From Streptomyces sp. 35G-GA-8 (GTDB lineage Bacteria; Actinomycetota; Actinomycetes; Streptomycetales; Streptomycetaceae), in NCBI RefSeq assembly GCF_023534745.1, contig NZ_JAMHJQ010000002.1, positions 71,761-135,760 on the forward strand: a stretch of 64,000 nucleotides of DNA. The letters run 5' to 3'. The first letter of the stretch is position 1, and each line of letters starts with the position of its first letter. Made by a program: the position numbers and the translations under genes. Below the pieces are notes generated by a model. It ran no database searches. It was not told the origin of the DNA and worked only from the letters and a program-made list of their open reading frames with translations. Below are positions 9,240-17,825 of this stretch, piece by piece.

Positions 9240-9391
9240 TGCGGTTCCCTCCCCCGTGTGCCCGGGACCGGCCGGTCATGGGCACGCCCAGGCTATGCGC
9301 CGGACGCCACTCGGTGACGGTGACGCCCCCCGTTCCGGGAGGCCGCCACGTCCGGTCGCGCCCGCTCTTGACGGGACATAACCTCCCAAAT

Positions 9392-11515
9392 GTGACGCTA
9401 CTCGTGAGCCGCCCCCGCACGCCCATAGCCGCCCGGATCCTTCTTGCCGCGCTGGTCATGGCGTGGTGGCTCGTCGTACCCACGGCTCAGCGGGCAGCCG
9501 CCGAGCAGCCGATCCCCCTCGACCGGCAGGGGCAGATCACCGACAAGGTGGGGGCGCTCGGCGGTCAGCGGACCGCCGTGAGCCGGGCGCTCGACCGGCT
9601 CTACAAAGACCAGCGGGTGCAGCTCTTCGTCGTGTACGTACGTGACTTCTCCGGGCACGCGCCACAGAGCTGGGCCGACACCACGGCCACCCGCAACGGC
9701 CTCGGGCGTGACGACCTGCTGCTGGCGGTCGCGACCCACGACCGGCAGTACGCCTACTCCGCGGACATCGACTCGCCCCTCACCAACGACCAGCTCGGCA
9801 CGGTCGCGCGCACCGCCGTCGAGCCGGCGCTACGGCAGAACGACTGGTCGGCCGCGGCGATCGGCGCCGCCGACGGATTCAACGCCGTACTCGCGGGCCG
9901 GCCGGTGCCCACGCCCGCCATCACCCCCGGTGTGGCGGACCCGGGGGGCCCGGCGGCCGACGGTGGCGCGGCGACCAATCTCGTGCTGCCCGTCATCGTG
10001 GTGCTCGGGGCGGCGCTCATCGGGGCGTACTCCTTCGCCAAGCGCAAGCGGCGGATGGCGGCCCGTACGACACCGAGGGGCGGACGCCAGGGCTGGGGCT
10101 CCCCCGGCGGTACGGAGGAGCCCGCGCCGACCCCGCTGCCCGAGCTCGACAGCCGGGCGAAGCAGGTCCTCGTCGAGACGGACGACGCGCTGCGCACCAG
10201 CCAGGAGGAACTGGGCTTCGCGACGGCGCAGTTCGGCGAGGAGGCGGCGGCGCCGTTCACCGATGCCGTGGCCTTCGCGAAGGGGCAGCTGACGCTCGCC
10301 TTCCGGCTGCGCCAGCAACTCGACGACGCCTTCCCTGAGGACGATCCGACCCGGCGCCGGATGCTGGACGAGATCATCGCCCGCTGTGCGGAGGCCAACG
10401 ACCGGCTGGACGCCGAGTCCGAGGGCTTCGACCGGCTCAGGGCGCTGGAACGGAACGCGCCGCAGGCCGTCGAGTCGGTCGGGGCCACCTTCCGCGAGCT
10501 GAACGGGCGGGTCGCGACGGCGCGGAGCACGCTCGCCACGATGCGCGAGCGGTACGCCGACTCGGCCTCCGCGCCCGTCGCGGACAGCGTCGCACAGGCC
10601 GAGGACCGGCTCGTCTTCGCGTCGACCGCTCTGGACGAGGCCCGCGCTCTCACCGGCGCGGGCGACAACGGCAAGGCGGCCGTGCATGTGCGGGCGGCGG
10701 AGGCCGCCGTCGGGCAGACGGCCACGCTCGTCGAGACGGTCGAACGGCGCGCGCAGGAGCTGAGCGAGGCGGCCGGTAAGCTCGCCGGCGCGCTGACGGA
10801 AATGGAGACGGACCTCGCCGACGCGCGCGGTCTGCTGAAGGGCACGACCCAGGGAACGTCCACGGCCGACCTCCAGGGCCGGATCAGCCGCGCCGAGGCG
10901 GTGGTCTCGGGCGTACGGCGCGAGCTGGACTCCGGACGGTACGACCCGATCGACGCGCTGCGCCGGGTCGAGGAGGCGGACGCGGTCCTCGACGAGGCGC
11001 TGACCGGCGCGCGCGAGCGCGAGGCGGGCAGCCGCCGGGCCGGCACGCTCCTCGATCAGGCGATGCTCACGGCACGTTCGGCGATCGGCGCCGCCGCCGA
11101 CTACATCGGCACACATCGCGGGGCGGTCGGCAGCCAGGCACGTACCCGGCTGATGGAGGCGCAGCGACGGCTGGAACTGGCGCACGCCGCGTCGGTGTCG
11201 GGCGACGCGCAGGGCGCGCTGGCGGAGGCGCAGCAGGCGGACGCGCTGGCCCGGACGGCGCAGGACCTCGCCGAGCAGGACGTCCGGTCGTTCGGGAGCG
11301 GTTACGGCGGCGGCGGTGTCCAGGGAACGGGAGGCGGGCTCGGCGGCGCCGTGCTCGGCGGAATCCTCCTGGGCGGCCTGTTCGGCGGCGGAATCGGCAG
11401 AGGCGGGGGGTTCGGCGGGGGTTACCGGGGTGGGGGCTATCGGGGCGGCGGCGGACCCGGCAGCTTCGGCGGCGGGGGGACGCGCGGCCGGATGGGCGGC
11501 GGCGGCCGGTTCTGA
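9392..11515 (+). CDS. TPM-domain membrane protein with Gly-rich tail
   Basis: About 707 aa from GTG 9392 (GTG 9404 is equally possible; upstream in-frame codons lack a signal peptide directly behind them). Signal peptide IAARILLAALVMAWWLVVP, then a TPM domain (about residues 35-165, PLDRQGQITDKVGALGG through DGFNAVLAG) and one membrane segment LVLPVIVVLGAALIGAYSFA with a basic stop. The next roughly 400 residues are long helices rich in Ala/Glu/Arg, probably cytoplasmic coiled coil. The last 75 residues are almost only Gly, Tyr, Arg and Phe. TPM proteins are linked to envelope maintenance. It precedes a PspA-type gene by 96 bp, suggesting a shared membrane-stress role. Confidence 0.8.
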   Translation: MTLLVSRPRTPIAARILLAALVMAWWLVVPTAQRAAAEQPIPLDRQGQITDKVGALGGQRTAVSRALDRLYKDQRVQLFVVYVRDFSGHAPQSWADTTATRNGLGRDDLLLAVATHDRQYAYSADIDSPLTNDQLGTVARTAVEPALRQNDWSAAAIGAADGFNAVLAGRPVPTPAITPGVADPGGPAADGGAATNLVLPVIVVLGAALIGAYSFAKRKRRMAARTTPRGGRQGWGSPGGTEEPAPTPLPELDSRAKQVLVETDDALRTSQEELGFATAQFGEEAAAPFTDAVAFAKGQLTLAFRLRQQLDDAFPEDDPTRRRMLDEIIARCAEANDRLDAESEGFDRLRALERNAPQAVESVGATFRELNGRVATARSTLATMRERYADSASAPVADSVAQAEDRLVFASTALDEARALTGAGDNGKAAVHVRAAEAAVGQTATLVETVERRAQELSEAAGKLAGALTEMETDLADARGLLKGTTQGTSTADLQGRISRAEAVVSGVRRELDSGRYDPIDALRRVEEADAVLDEALTGAREREAGSRRAGTLLDQAMLTARSAIGAAADYIGTHRGAVGSQARTRLMEAQRRLELAHAASVSGDAQGALAEAQQADALARTAQDLAEQDVRSFGSGYGGGGVQGTGGGLGGAVLGGILLGGLFGGGIGRGGGFGGGYRGGGYRGGGGPGSFGGGGTRGRMGGGGRF

Positions 11516-11611
11516 CCTCCTCGCCCTTCCCCGGATCACCTTCCTCCCGTCCTTCTCACAGAACTCCCCACACGTTTCCGCCCCACACATTTCCGCACAA
11601 GGAGAAGAGCC

Positions 11612-12322
11612 ATGACCAAGCAGACCATCCTCGGCCGGGTCAGCCAGCTGGCGAAGGCCAATATCAACGCCCTGCTGGACCAGGCGGAGGATCCGCAGAA
11701 GCTGCTGGACCAGTTGATCCGCGACTACACCAACAACATCGCCGAGGCGGAGGAGGCGGTGGCCGGCACCATCGGCAATCTGCGCCTGCTGGAGCAGGAC
11801 CACACCGAGGACGTGGCCGCGGGCCGGGAGTGGGGCGAGAAGGCGCTCGCGGCCAGCAAGAAGGCGGACGAGCTGCGCTCCGCGGGGCACAGCGCGGACG
11901 CGGACACCTTCGACAACCTCGCCAAGGTCGCGCTGGAGCGGCAGCTCCAGTCCGAGAAGGAGGCGAGGACAGCGGAGCCCGCCATCGCCTCCCAGACGGA
12001 GGTCGTGGACAAACTCAAGGTCGGCCTGGAGCGGATGAAGGTGAAGCTGAACGAGTTGACGGCGAAGCGCGACGAGCTGGTGGCACGGGCCAAGTCCGCC
12101 CAGGCGCAGAACCGGATGATGGACGCCGTCAAGAACGTCAACGTCCTCGACCCGACCAGCGAGCTCGGCCGGTTCGAGGACAAGGTGCGGCGCGAGGAGG
12201 CGAGGGCGATGGGCAAGCAGGAGCTCGCCGCCTCGTCGCTGGACGCCCAGTTCGAGCAGTTGGACAGCGTGGGCGACCGCGCGGAGGTCGAGGCGCGGCT
12301 GGCGGCGCTGAAGAGCGGCTGA
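11612..12322 (+). CDS. PspA/IM30 family membrane-stress protein
   Basis: 236 aa, the normal size. Starts at ATG 11612 after ACAAGGAGAAG. The protein is nearly all helix: MTKQTILGRVSQLAKANINALLDQAEDP is the typical N-terminal amphipathic helix, followed by long heptad-rich coiled coil with Ala/Glu/Lys. PspA proteins polymerise on the inner face of damaged membranes. Here it lies behind a TPM membrane protein whose long helical tail could interact with it. No PspF-like regulator is nearby. Confidence 0.9.
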   Translation: MTKQTILGRVSQLAKANINALLDQAEDPQKLLDQLIRDYTNNIAEAEEAVAGTIGNLRLLEQDHTEDVAAGREWGEKALAASKKADELRSAGHSADADTFDNLAKVALERQLQSEKEARTAEPAIASQTEVVDKLKVGLERMKVKLNELTAKRDELVARAKSAQAQNRMMDAVKNVNVLDPTSELGRFEDKVRREEARAMGKQELAASSLDAQFEQLDSVGDRAEVEARLAALKSG

Positions 12323-12360
12323 CGGCACGGGGGCCCGGGACGCTCTGTCCATGGCCCTCC

Positions 12361-12388
12361 GCCCGGGGGCGGGAACCCGTCCCCGGGC
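12361..12388. terminator. Bidirectional hairpin between convergent genes
   Basis: GCCCGGGGGCGG pairs with CCGTCCCCGGGC around a GAAC loop (one G-U pair). It sits between the PspA stop (12322) and the phosphatase stop (12395), so it can end both transcripts. Confidence 0.75.
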
Positions 12389-12394
12389 CCAGCG

Positions 12395-14959
12395 TCAGAA
12401 CATGCTCAGCAGCTGCTCGACAGTCGGCTCGGCCGACGAGTCACCGTCGGGCAGGGCCAGTTCGAACCAGACCGTCTTGCCGCGCGGCGTCCGGCGCGAC
12501 CCCCACGCCGCGCTCAGCAGCCCGACGAGTTGGAGGCCCCGGCCGCCCTCGTCGGTGTCGCGGGCCCGCCGCCGCCGCGGCTGCACCAGCCCCGCGTCCC
12601 ACACCTCGCAGACGAGGGTGCGGTCGAGCAGCAGCCGCAGCCGGATCTCGCCCTCGCCGTAGCGCATGGCGTTGGTGACCAGCTCGCTGACGAGCAGTTC
12701 CACGGTGTCCACCAGCGGTTCGAGATCCCAGGCGAGCAGCTGGGTGCGGGCCAGTTCCCTGGCCCTGCCCACCGAGCGCGGCTCGCGGGGCAGCCGCCAG
12801 TCCCCGACCGCCTCGGCCGGCAGCCCCTGGATACGGGCCATCAGGAGGGCGATGTCGTCCTCGCCGTGCCGGGTGTCGAGCGTGTTCAGCACGTGGTCGC
12901 AGACGTCCTCCAGCGGACGGGACGGATGAGCGAGGGCCGCGCGGAAGGCGCCCAGGCCCTCGTCCAGGGGCTGGTCCCTGGACTCGACAAGACCGTCCGT
13001 GTAGAGCGCGAGCAGCGCGCCCTCCGTGACATCGACCTCCACCTGCTCGAACGGCTCACCGCCCACGCCGAGGGGCATCCCGGGCGGCACGTCCAGCATC
13101 AGCGCCTCCTCGCCCGGTTCGACCAGGACGGGGGGCAGATGACCGGCGTTGGCGAAGGTGCAGCGCCGGGTGACCGGGTCGTAGACGGCGTACACACAGG
13201 TGGCGAGATAGACCTCGGCGAGGTCCGCGTCGCGCGATTTGTGGGCGACGCGCGAGGCCTGCTGGGCGCCGCTGGGCGAGCCCAGTCCCCGGGCGATCTC
13301 GTCCAGCGCGGAGAGCACTTCGGCGGGCTCCAGATCGAGCAGCGCCAGCGTGCGCACGGCCGTGCGCAGCTCCCCCATGGCGACGGCGGCCCGCAGGCCG
13401 CGCCCCATGACGTCACCGACGACCAGCGCGGTGCGGTGGCCGGGCAGTTCGATGACGTCGAACCAGTCGCCGCCCACTTCCGTGGCCGTGTTGCCGGGCA
13501 GATAGCGGCAGGCGATGTCCAGCCCCGCGGCCTCCGGGTCACCGGGCGGGAGCAGGCTGCGCTGGAGGATCAGCGCGCGTTCGTGTTCCCGCCGGTAGAG
13601 GCGGGCGTTGTCGATACAGACGGCGGCGCGCGCGGCGAGTTCCACGGCGAGCGCCCGGTCCCGCTCGCCGAACGGCTCGCTGCCCTTCGTACGGGAGAAC
13701 TGGACGAGCCCGATGACGCTGTCGTGGGCGACCATCGGTACGGCGAACGTGGACTGTACGAGACTGCCGGTCTCGCCGGGGATGGTCCCCACGCGGCCGG
13801 TGCGCAGCGCGTTCGCGCTGAGCGAGCTGAACGGGAACCGGTGGACGGCGCCGACCTCCGGCGGGACATATCCGTCGCCCTCGCCGCCCGGCCCGGTCAG
13901 CGGTACGTCGGAGACGGCGCTGGCGAAGGCGACCCGGCGCAACCGGGCACTGCTGCCGCCGGAGTCGGCCCGCGAGGAGCCCCAGCGTCCCGGCGGCGCC
14001 TCCTCGCCGGTGAGCAGGCTCTGGTAGAGGTCGACGGAGGCGAGGTCGCAGAAGCCGGGGACGGCCACGCCGAGCAGTTCGCGCGCGGTGGTCTCCAGAT
14101 CCAGGGAGTTGCCGATCCGGGCGCTGGCCTCGTTGAGGATGGCGAGGTTGCGGCGGGCGCTCGCGGCCTCTCTGGCGGCTATATGACGGCGGGTGACATC
14201 GGTGCCGACCCCGGCGACCCCGATGGAGCGGCCGGAGCCGCTGTGGACGCGATAGAGGTTGACCGACCAGTGCCGGCGCTCCGCGTCCCCCGGCCGGGTG
14301 CCCACGATCTGGAGGTCGGTGACGGACTCTCCGGTCCTCAGGACGCGCTCCAGGGCGGCGGTCATCCGCTCGGCCTCGGGGCGGGAGAGATAGTCGTGGA
14401 CCGTACGGCCGCGGTGGTCGGTGGTCCGGCCGCCGAAGACGGTGGCGAAGCGCTGGTTGGCGCGCAGCACCTTGAGCTGGGTGTCGAACAGCAGGAACCC
14501 AAAGGGAGATTGGCCGAAAATAGCCTGCGAGGAGGCGAGGTCGGTTTCGATCCGGCGCAGGGCTCTGACGTCGACGACGATACAGAGCGCGGCGCGTTCA
14601 CCACGCTCCGTCTCGCTCGGCATCACATAGACCTCGGCGAGCCCGTCCTGTCCGTCCTGCCCGTCGATGCCGTTCACACGGAACGGGACGAGGCCGGTCC
14701 ACTCCTTGCCGTCGAGGATCTCCTTGACCTTGCGATGCCCTCGCGACCGCTGGCCGGCGGGCATGAACACCTCGACCGGGTCACGGCCCCTGACCTCGTC
14801 GGCGGCTACCCCGAACAGCTCTGTTGCCCGATCGCTCCACTGGTCGACCAGCCCGTCCGGGCCGATCGAGAACGAAGCGACCTTGATGTAGTCATAGATC
14901 GAGCCAGGCGGACTGCTCTGCCATACGACGTCGCCCGCCGCCCCGGATATCTCGCTCAC
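12395..14959 (-). CDS. SpoIIE-type serine phosphatase with PAS, GAF and HATPase domains
   Basis: 854 aa from GTG 14959, preceded by GGAGGGGAC. Order: PAS domain about 15-120 (FSIGPDGLVDQWSDRATELF), second PAS about 140-265, GAF about 270-465, PP2C/SpoIIE phosphatase about 490-690 (GGDWFDVIELPGHRTALVVG, VGDVMGRGLRAA, ALYTDGLVESR) and an HATPase_c domain about 710-840 (ELVTNAMRYGEGEIRL with the Asn of the N box, DEGGRGLQLV). Such proteins dephosphorylate anti-sigma-factor antagonists, and the fused kinase-like domain may phosphorylate them. No membrane segment, so a soluble sensor. Another HATPase gene lies directly upstream in the same direction. Confidence 0.9.
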   Translation of the reverse strand: MSEISGAAGDVVWQSSPPGSIYDYIKVASFSIGPDGLVDQWSDRATELFGVAADEVRGRDPVEVFMPAGQRSRGHRKVKEILDGKEWTGLVPFRVNGIDGQDGQDGLAEVYVMPSETERGERAALCIVVDVRALRRIETDLASSQAIFGQSPFGFLLFDTQLKVLRANQRFATVFGGRTTDHRGRTVHDYLSRPEAERMTAALERVLRTGESVTDLQIVGTRPGDAERRHWSVNLYRVHSGSGRSIGVAGVGTDVTRRHIAAREAASARRNLAILNEASARIGNSLDLETTARELLGVAVPGFCDLASVDLYQSLLTGEEAPPGRWGSSRADSGGSSARLRRVAFASAVSDVPLTGPGGEGDGYVPPEVGAVHRFPFSSLSANALRTGRVGTIPGETGSLVQSTFAVPMVAHDSVIGLVQFSRTKGSEPFGERDRALAVELAARAAVCIDNARLYRREHERALILQRSLLPPGDPEAAGLDIACRYLPGNTATEVGGDWFDVIELPGHRTALVVGDVMGRGLRAAVAMGELRTAVRTLALLDLEPAEVLSALDEIARGLGSPSGAQQASRVAHKSRDADLAEVYLATCVYAVYDPVTRRCTFANAGHLPPVLVEPGEEALMLDVPPGMPLGVGGEPFEQVEVDVTEGALLALYTDGLVESRDQPLDEGLGAFRAALAHPSRPLEDVCDHVLNTLDTRHGEDDIALLMARIQGLPAEAVGDWRLPREPRSVGRARELARTQLLAWDLEPLVDTVELLVSELVTNAMRYGEGEIRLRLLLDRTLVCEVWDAGLVQPRRRRARDTDEGGRGLQLVGLLSAAWGSRRTPRGKTVWFELALPDGDSSAEPTVEQLLSMF

Positions 14960-15106
14960 GCGACCGTCCCCTCCAGCTCACGCACCGGACCGGCCATGCC
15001 CGCAGTATTCAGCACTACGGCCCCAGCCGACACGGCGTTCACGATCACAGCACGGTCTCGTTCTTTTTGAGCCGAGTCCGCTGTGATCGTTCTCCCTTTC
15101 TGACTT

Positions 15107-15577
15107 CTAACCAGGGAGGGGCAGCTCGAACCACACGGTCTTACCAGTCTTCCCGCGACGCGTGCCCCAACGCCGGGCCGAGACGGCCAGAAGCTGGAGT
15201 CCCCGGCCCCCCTCGTCGTCGGGACCGGCGGGACGTTCGGTGGGGAGGTCGGGCAGCGGATCGGAGACCTCCACCAGCAGCGCGGCACGCTCCGTGACGG
15301 CGGCGGGCCCGGCGTCGTCGGGACCACCGGGGTCTCCCGGTCCCGGCTCGACCGGGCGGACGGCGACCAGGACGCCGATCGGCCCCGAGGTGTAGCGCAG
15401 GGAATTGGTCACCAGCTCGCTCACCAGCAGGACTGCCATGTCGCCGACCGACTGCGGCAGACGCCAGGCATGGAGCGTGTCACGGACGGCGTGGCGGGCG
15501 GCTCGTACGGCATTGAGTTCGGCAGGGAAGGACCATTCGGCGCATGCGCCACCCTCTGTGTCGATCAAGCCGATCAC
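15107..15577 (-). CDS. ATP-binding anti-sigma-factor-like protein (HATPase_c)
   Basis: 156 aa. A GHKL fold: VGDMAVLLVSELVTNSLRYTS carries the N-box Asn, and DDEGGRGLQLLAVSARRWG the glycine-rich G2 box. It belongs to the RsbW/SpoIIAB-like group so common in Streptomyces, which bind or phosphorylate anti-anti-sigma factors. The C-terminus RRGKTGKTVWFELPLPG is nearly the same as in the HATPase domain of the adjacent phosphatase, suggesting common descent. No partner sigma factor is nearby. The 237 bp upstream (15578-15814) hold no gene. Confidence 0.88.
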   Translation of the reverse strand: MIGLIDTEGGACAEWSFPAELNAVRAARHAVRDTLHAWRLPQSVGDMAVLLVSELVTNSLRYTSGPIGVLVAVRPVEPGPGDPGGPDDAGPAAVTERAALLVEVSDPLPDLPTERPAGPDDEGGRGLQLLAVSARRWGTRRGKTGKTVWFELPLPG

Positions 15578-15814
15578 TTCCCCAGACCGACGGCAGACCC
15601 GCGTCCCTTTTAGGGGGGTTAATCAGCACATACCCGATATCCATCGCGGCTACCGTCACAGCCGCCGCCACAGGGGAGGTTCACCGGCACAAACGGACTA
15701 CGCCCCCCGCGCATATGACGTACCGCTCGTCACACGGCCGCGCACTTCTCGCCCGCTTCTCACCCGCCTCTCACCGCTTCTCGGGCACTCTCCGCGCCCC
15801 GGTCCGCGACCAGT

Positions 15815-16252
15815 TCAGGAGGTCGGACGAGGCGGACGGGGCGTGCGGGGCGGCGCGGACGCGGCGGACAGCCGGCGGGCCGCCTCGGCCACGGCCGGCC
15901 GGTCCTGGTCGAGCCAGTCCACCGTATGGATCTCATCCGGTCCCAGCCAGCGGAGTTCGTCGTGGTCCTCCAGCGGCCGGGGCTCGCCGGAGAGCAGCCG
16001 GGCCGTCCATACCTGGAGAACATAGCCCGGCTTGAGCGGCCACTCACCGGGGATCCGGTCCACCGGCTCGGTCTCCACGCCCAGTTCTTCCCGCAACTCG
16101 CGGACCAGCGTCTGTTCGGGCACCTCGCCCGGCTCCAGCTTGCCGCCGGGGAGCTCCCACCGGCCCGCCAGCTCGGGGGGCGCGCTGCGCCGGGCCGCCA
16201 GCAGCCGCCCCCGGTCGCACACGGCGCCCGCCACCACTACACGATCACTCAT
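15815..16252 (-). CDS. Nudix hydrolase, MutT-like
   Basis: 145 aa from ATG 16252; the longer in-frame extension upstream runs through the neighbouring gene and is not used. WELPGGKLEPGEVPEQ followed by TLVRELREELGVE is a complete Nudix box (GX5EX7REUXEEXGU) about residues 33-56. The family removes oxidised or non-canonical nucleoside diphosphate-linked compounds; the closest type is the (8-oxo-)dGTP diphosphatase of MutT. The C-terminal Pro/Arg tail is probably disordered. Confidence 0.9.
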   Translation of the reverse strand: MSDRVVVAGAVCDRGRLLAARRSAPPELAGRWELPGGKLEPGEVPEQTLVRELREELGVETEPVDRIPGEWPLKPGYVLQVWTARLLSGEPRPLEDHDELRWLGPDEIHTVDWLDQDRPAVAEAARRLSAASAPPRTPRPPRPTS

Positions 16253-16302
16253 GCGCCGGAGCGTAACGCGCGCTCGGCCAGGGGCGTCACGTACGCACCC
16301 CT

Positions 16303-16482
16303 CTAACCGGTGGTCTGACCGACGCGCTCCACCCAGTAGATCCGCTGCTGTCCGCGGCCGTCGAGGCTCTCCACGATCTTCTGCGCCTCGTCCTGGGTGG
16401 CATATCTGCCGACGCGATAGCGGTTGCCGTTGTCGTCCTCCCGTATGACGAGCCACGGGAGCAGGGCTCCGCCGTCGTTCAT
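16303..16482 (-). CDS. SPOR-like small protein
   Basis: 59 aa from ATG 16482, chosen over ATG 16509 because GGGAGGAG lies at good spacing. The protein (WLVIREDDNGNRYRVGRYAT, then DEAQKIVESL and QRIYWVERVGQ) has the beta-alpha-beta pattern of a single SPOR-like repeat, which in larger proteins binds denuded peptidoglycan; here there is no signal or membrane segment. Small stand-alone versions are common in Streptomyces and uncharacterised. It is followed on the same strand by the Nudix gene after 50 bp. Confidence 0.75.
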   Translation of the reverse strand: MNDGGALLPWLVIREDDNGNRYRVGRYATQDEAQKIVESLDGRGQQRIYWVERVGQTTG

Positions 16483-16812
16483 CGCGCTCCTCCCGCCGCC
16501 GACCTGCATCTCTCCGAAGATCTACAGGAAACCGCATTCCGCATATGCCGGAGCCTACGCCTGACCTTCACAGAGCGGATACGTGTTTGTACAAAGAGGT
16601 ACGCATCCGGCCAACAAAACGACGAAAACCAGGGGCGGGGATCTGCTGTGCGCGCCCCCTGGCCGTCCCGCGCGCCCGACCGGGCCCCGGGGCGTGCCCG
16701 ATCGGCTCCGTACCACCGCGTGCGGGCATGCCCGAGCGGCGTACCACCCCGCGCGGGCCTGCCCGATCGGTCCGTACGCGCCGTCAACTCCCCGCGCGCG
16801 CCGGACCGTCGG
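16483..16812. other. 330-bp gene-free stretch with short repeats
   Basis: Between the SPOR-like gene and the GntR gene. I see no ORF with a credible start. It contains loosely repeated GCCCGATCGG(C)TCCGTAC / GCCCGAGCGGCGTACC units at about 16698-16780, which may be binding sites or chance in GC-rich DNA. Confidence 0.4.
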
Positions 16813-17565
16813 TCACTTGACGGAGAGGTGGTACGCGATGCGGTACCGGTCCGCGGGGACGACGACCTCCGCGGTCTCCACGGCCCTCCCCGACGCGTAG
16901 TACGTCCGCTCCAGGACCATCACGACATGGCCGGGCACCCCGCCGAGCGCCATCAGCTCCTCCGCGAGCCCGGGGCGCGCGCCGACCTCCTCCAGCACGT
17001 TGTCCACGACGATGTCGATGGCCGCCATCCGCTCGACCACCCCGCAGCCGCCGAGCGGCCCCTCCTCGGGCAGCATCACCGGCGTACGCCCCGTGACCGC
17101 CAGGGGCTCCCAGGAGGTGGAGAGCATCATCGGCTCGCCCGCCTCCCTGAAGACATAGTGCGTACGCATCACGCGGTCGCCCGGCTCGATCCCCAGCCGG
17201 GCGGCGATCTCCGGCCCGGCCGTGTCCTGCTCGCTGCGGGACTCCCAGGTGCCCCGCGCGCCCGTCGCCGACTGCTCCTGGCGGAAGGGACTGGAGCCGG
17301 ACGGCGGCCGGTATCCGGACCGGGCGATCCGGCGGGGGACGGGGCGCTCGCGCACATACGTACCGGATCCGGAGCGGCCCTCGACCAGCCCCTCGGCCAT
17401 CAGCACCTTGCGCGCCTCCAGCGCGACCGTGTCCGAGACGCCGTACTCCTCGCGGATACGGGCCTGCGAGGGCAGCCGGGTATGCGGCGGCAGAGCGCCA
17501 TTGGCGATCTTCTCGCGTAGATCGCTCGCAACGCGGAGATAGGCGGGCTGCTCACCGAAGGCCAC
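16813..17565 (-). CDS. GntR family regulator with UTRA ligand domain
   Basis: 250 aa. Residues about 8-72 form the winged helix of the GntR family (YLRVASDLREKIANGALPPH, LPSQARIREEYGVS, GLVEGRSGSGTYVRER). The remainder (about 95-245; PGDRVMRTHYVFREAGEPMM, GGVPGHVVMVLERTYYASGR) is a UTRA domain of the HutC subfamily, which senses small ligands such as sugar phosphates or amino acids. It is divergent from the threonine-synthase-like gene with 260 bp between them, so it may control that gene and itself. The start ATG at 17565 opens directly into the DNA-binding domain. Confidence 0.9.
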   Translation of the reverse strand: MAFGEQPAYLRVASDLREKIANGALPPHTRLPSQARIREEYGVSDTVALEARKVLMAEGLVEGRSGSGTYVRERPVPRRIARSGYRPPSGSSPFRQEQSATGARGTWESRSEQDTAGPEIAARLGIEPGDRVMRTHYVFREAGEPMMLSTSWEPLAVTGRTPVMLPEEGPLGGCGVVERMAAIDIVVDNVLEEVGARPGLAEELMALGGVPGHVVMVLERTYYASGRAVETAEVVVPADRYRIAYHLSVK

Positions 17566-17825
17566 GGGCCACTCCCATCAGGTTGACAGACAGCAACAGC
17601 GTGGCAACCGTCGGTTGATCACCGCAAGCATGGGCCAGAGTTTCACCCGAAGTGATGACTTGCGTTTAAGCAGGCACTTACCGCTGGTACGCCCCCGGGC
17701 GACCCGCTCCCGCACCGGGCGCACCACCGGGCACAGCCGTGCGCCACGGAGCGGGCGCGATGCGCCCCGCGCCCCGCGAACTCCCCACGCGCCGTGCGCG
17801 CCGTGAAACTGCGATGCTGGCGGTC

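Noticed and set aside
9230-9391. Longer N-terminus for the TPM-domain protein
   Set aside because: It overlaps the divergent gene's start and places 54 residues before the signal peptide.
16813-17565. GntR/UTRA protein as regulator of the sugar importer operon
   Set aside because: It is 15 kb away and divergent from a threonine-synthase-like gene; no shared operator was seen.
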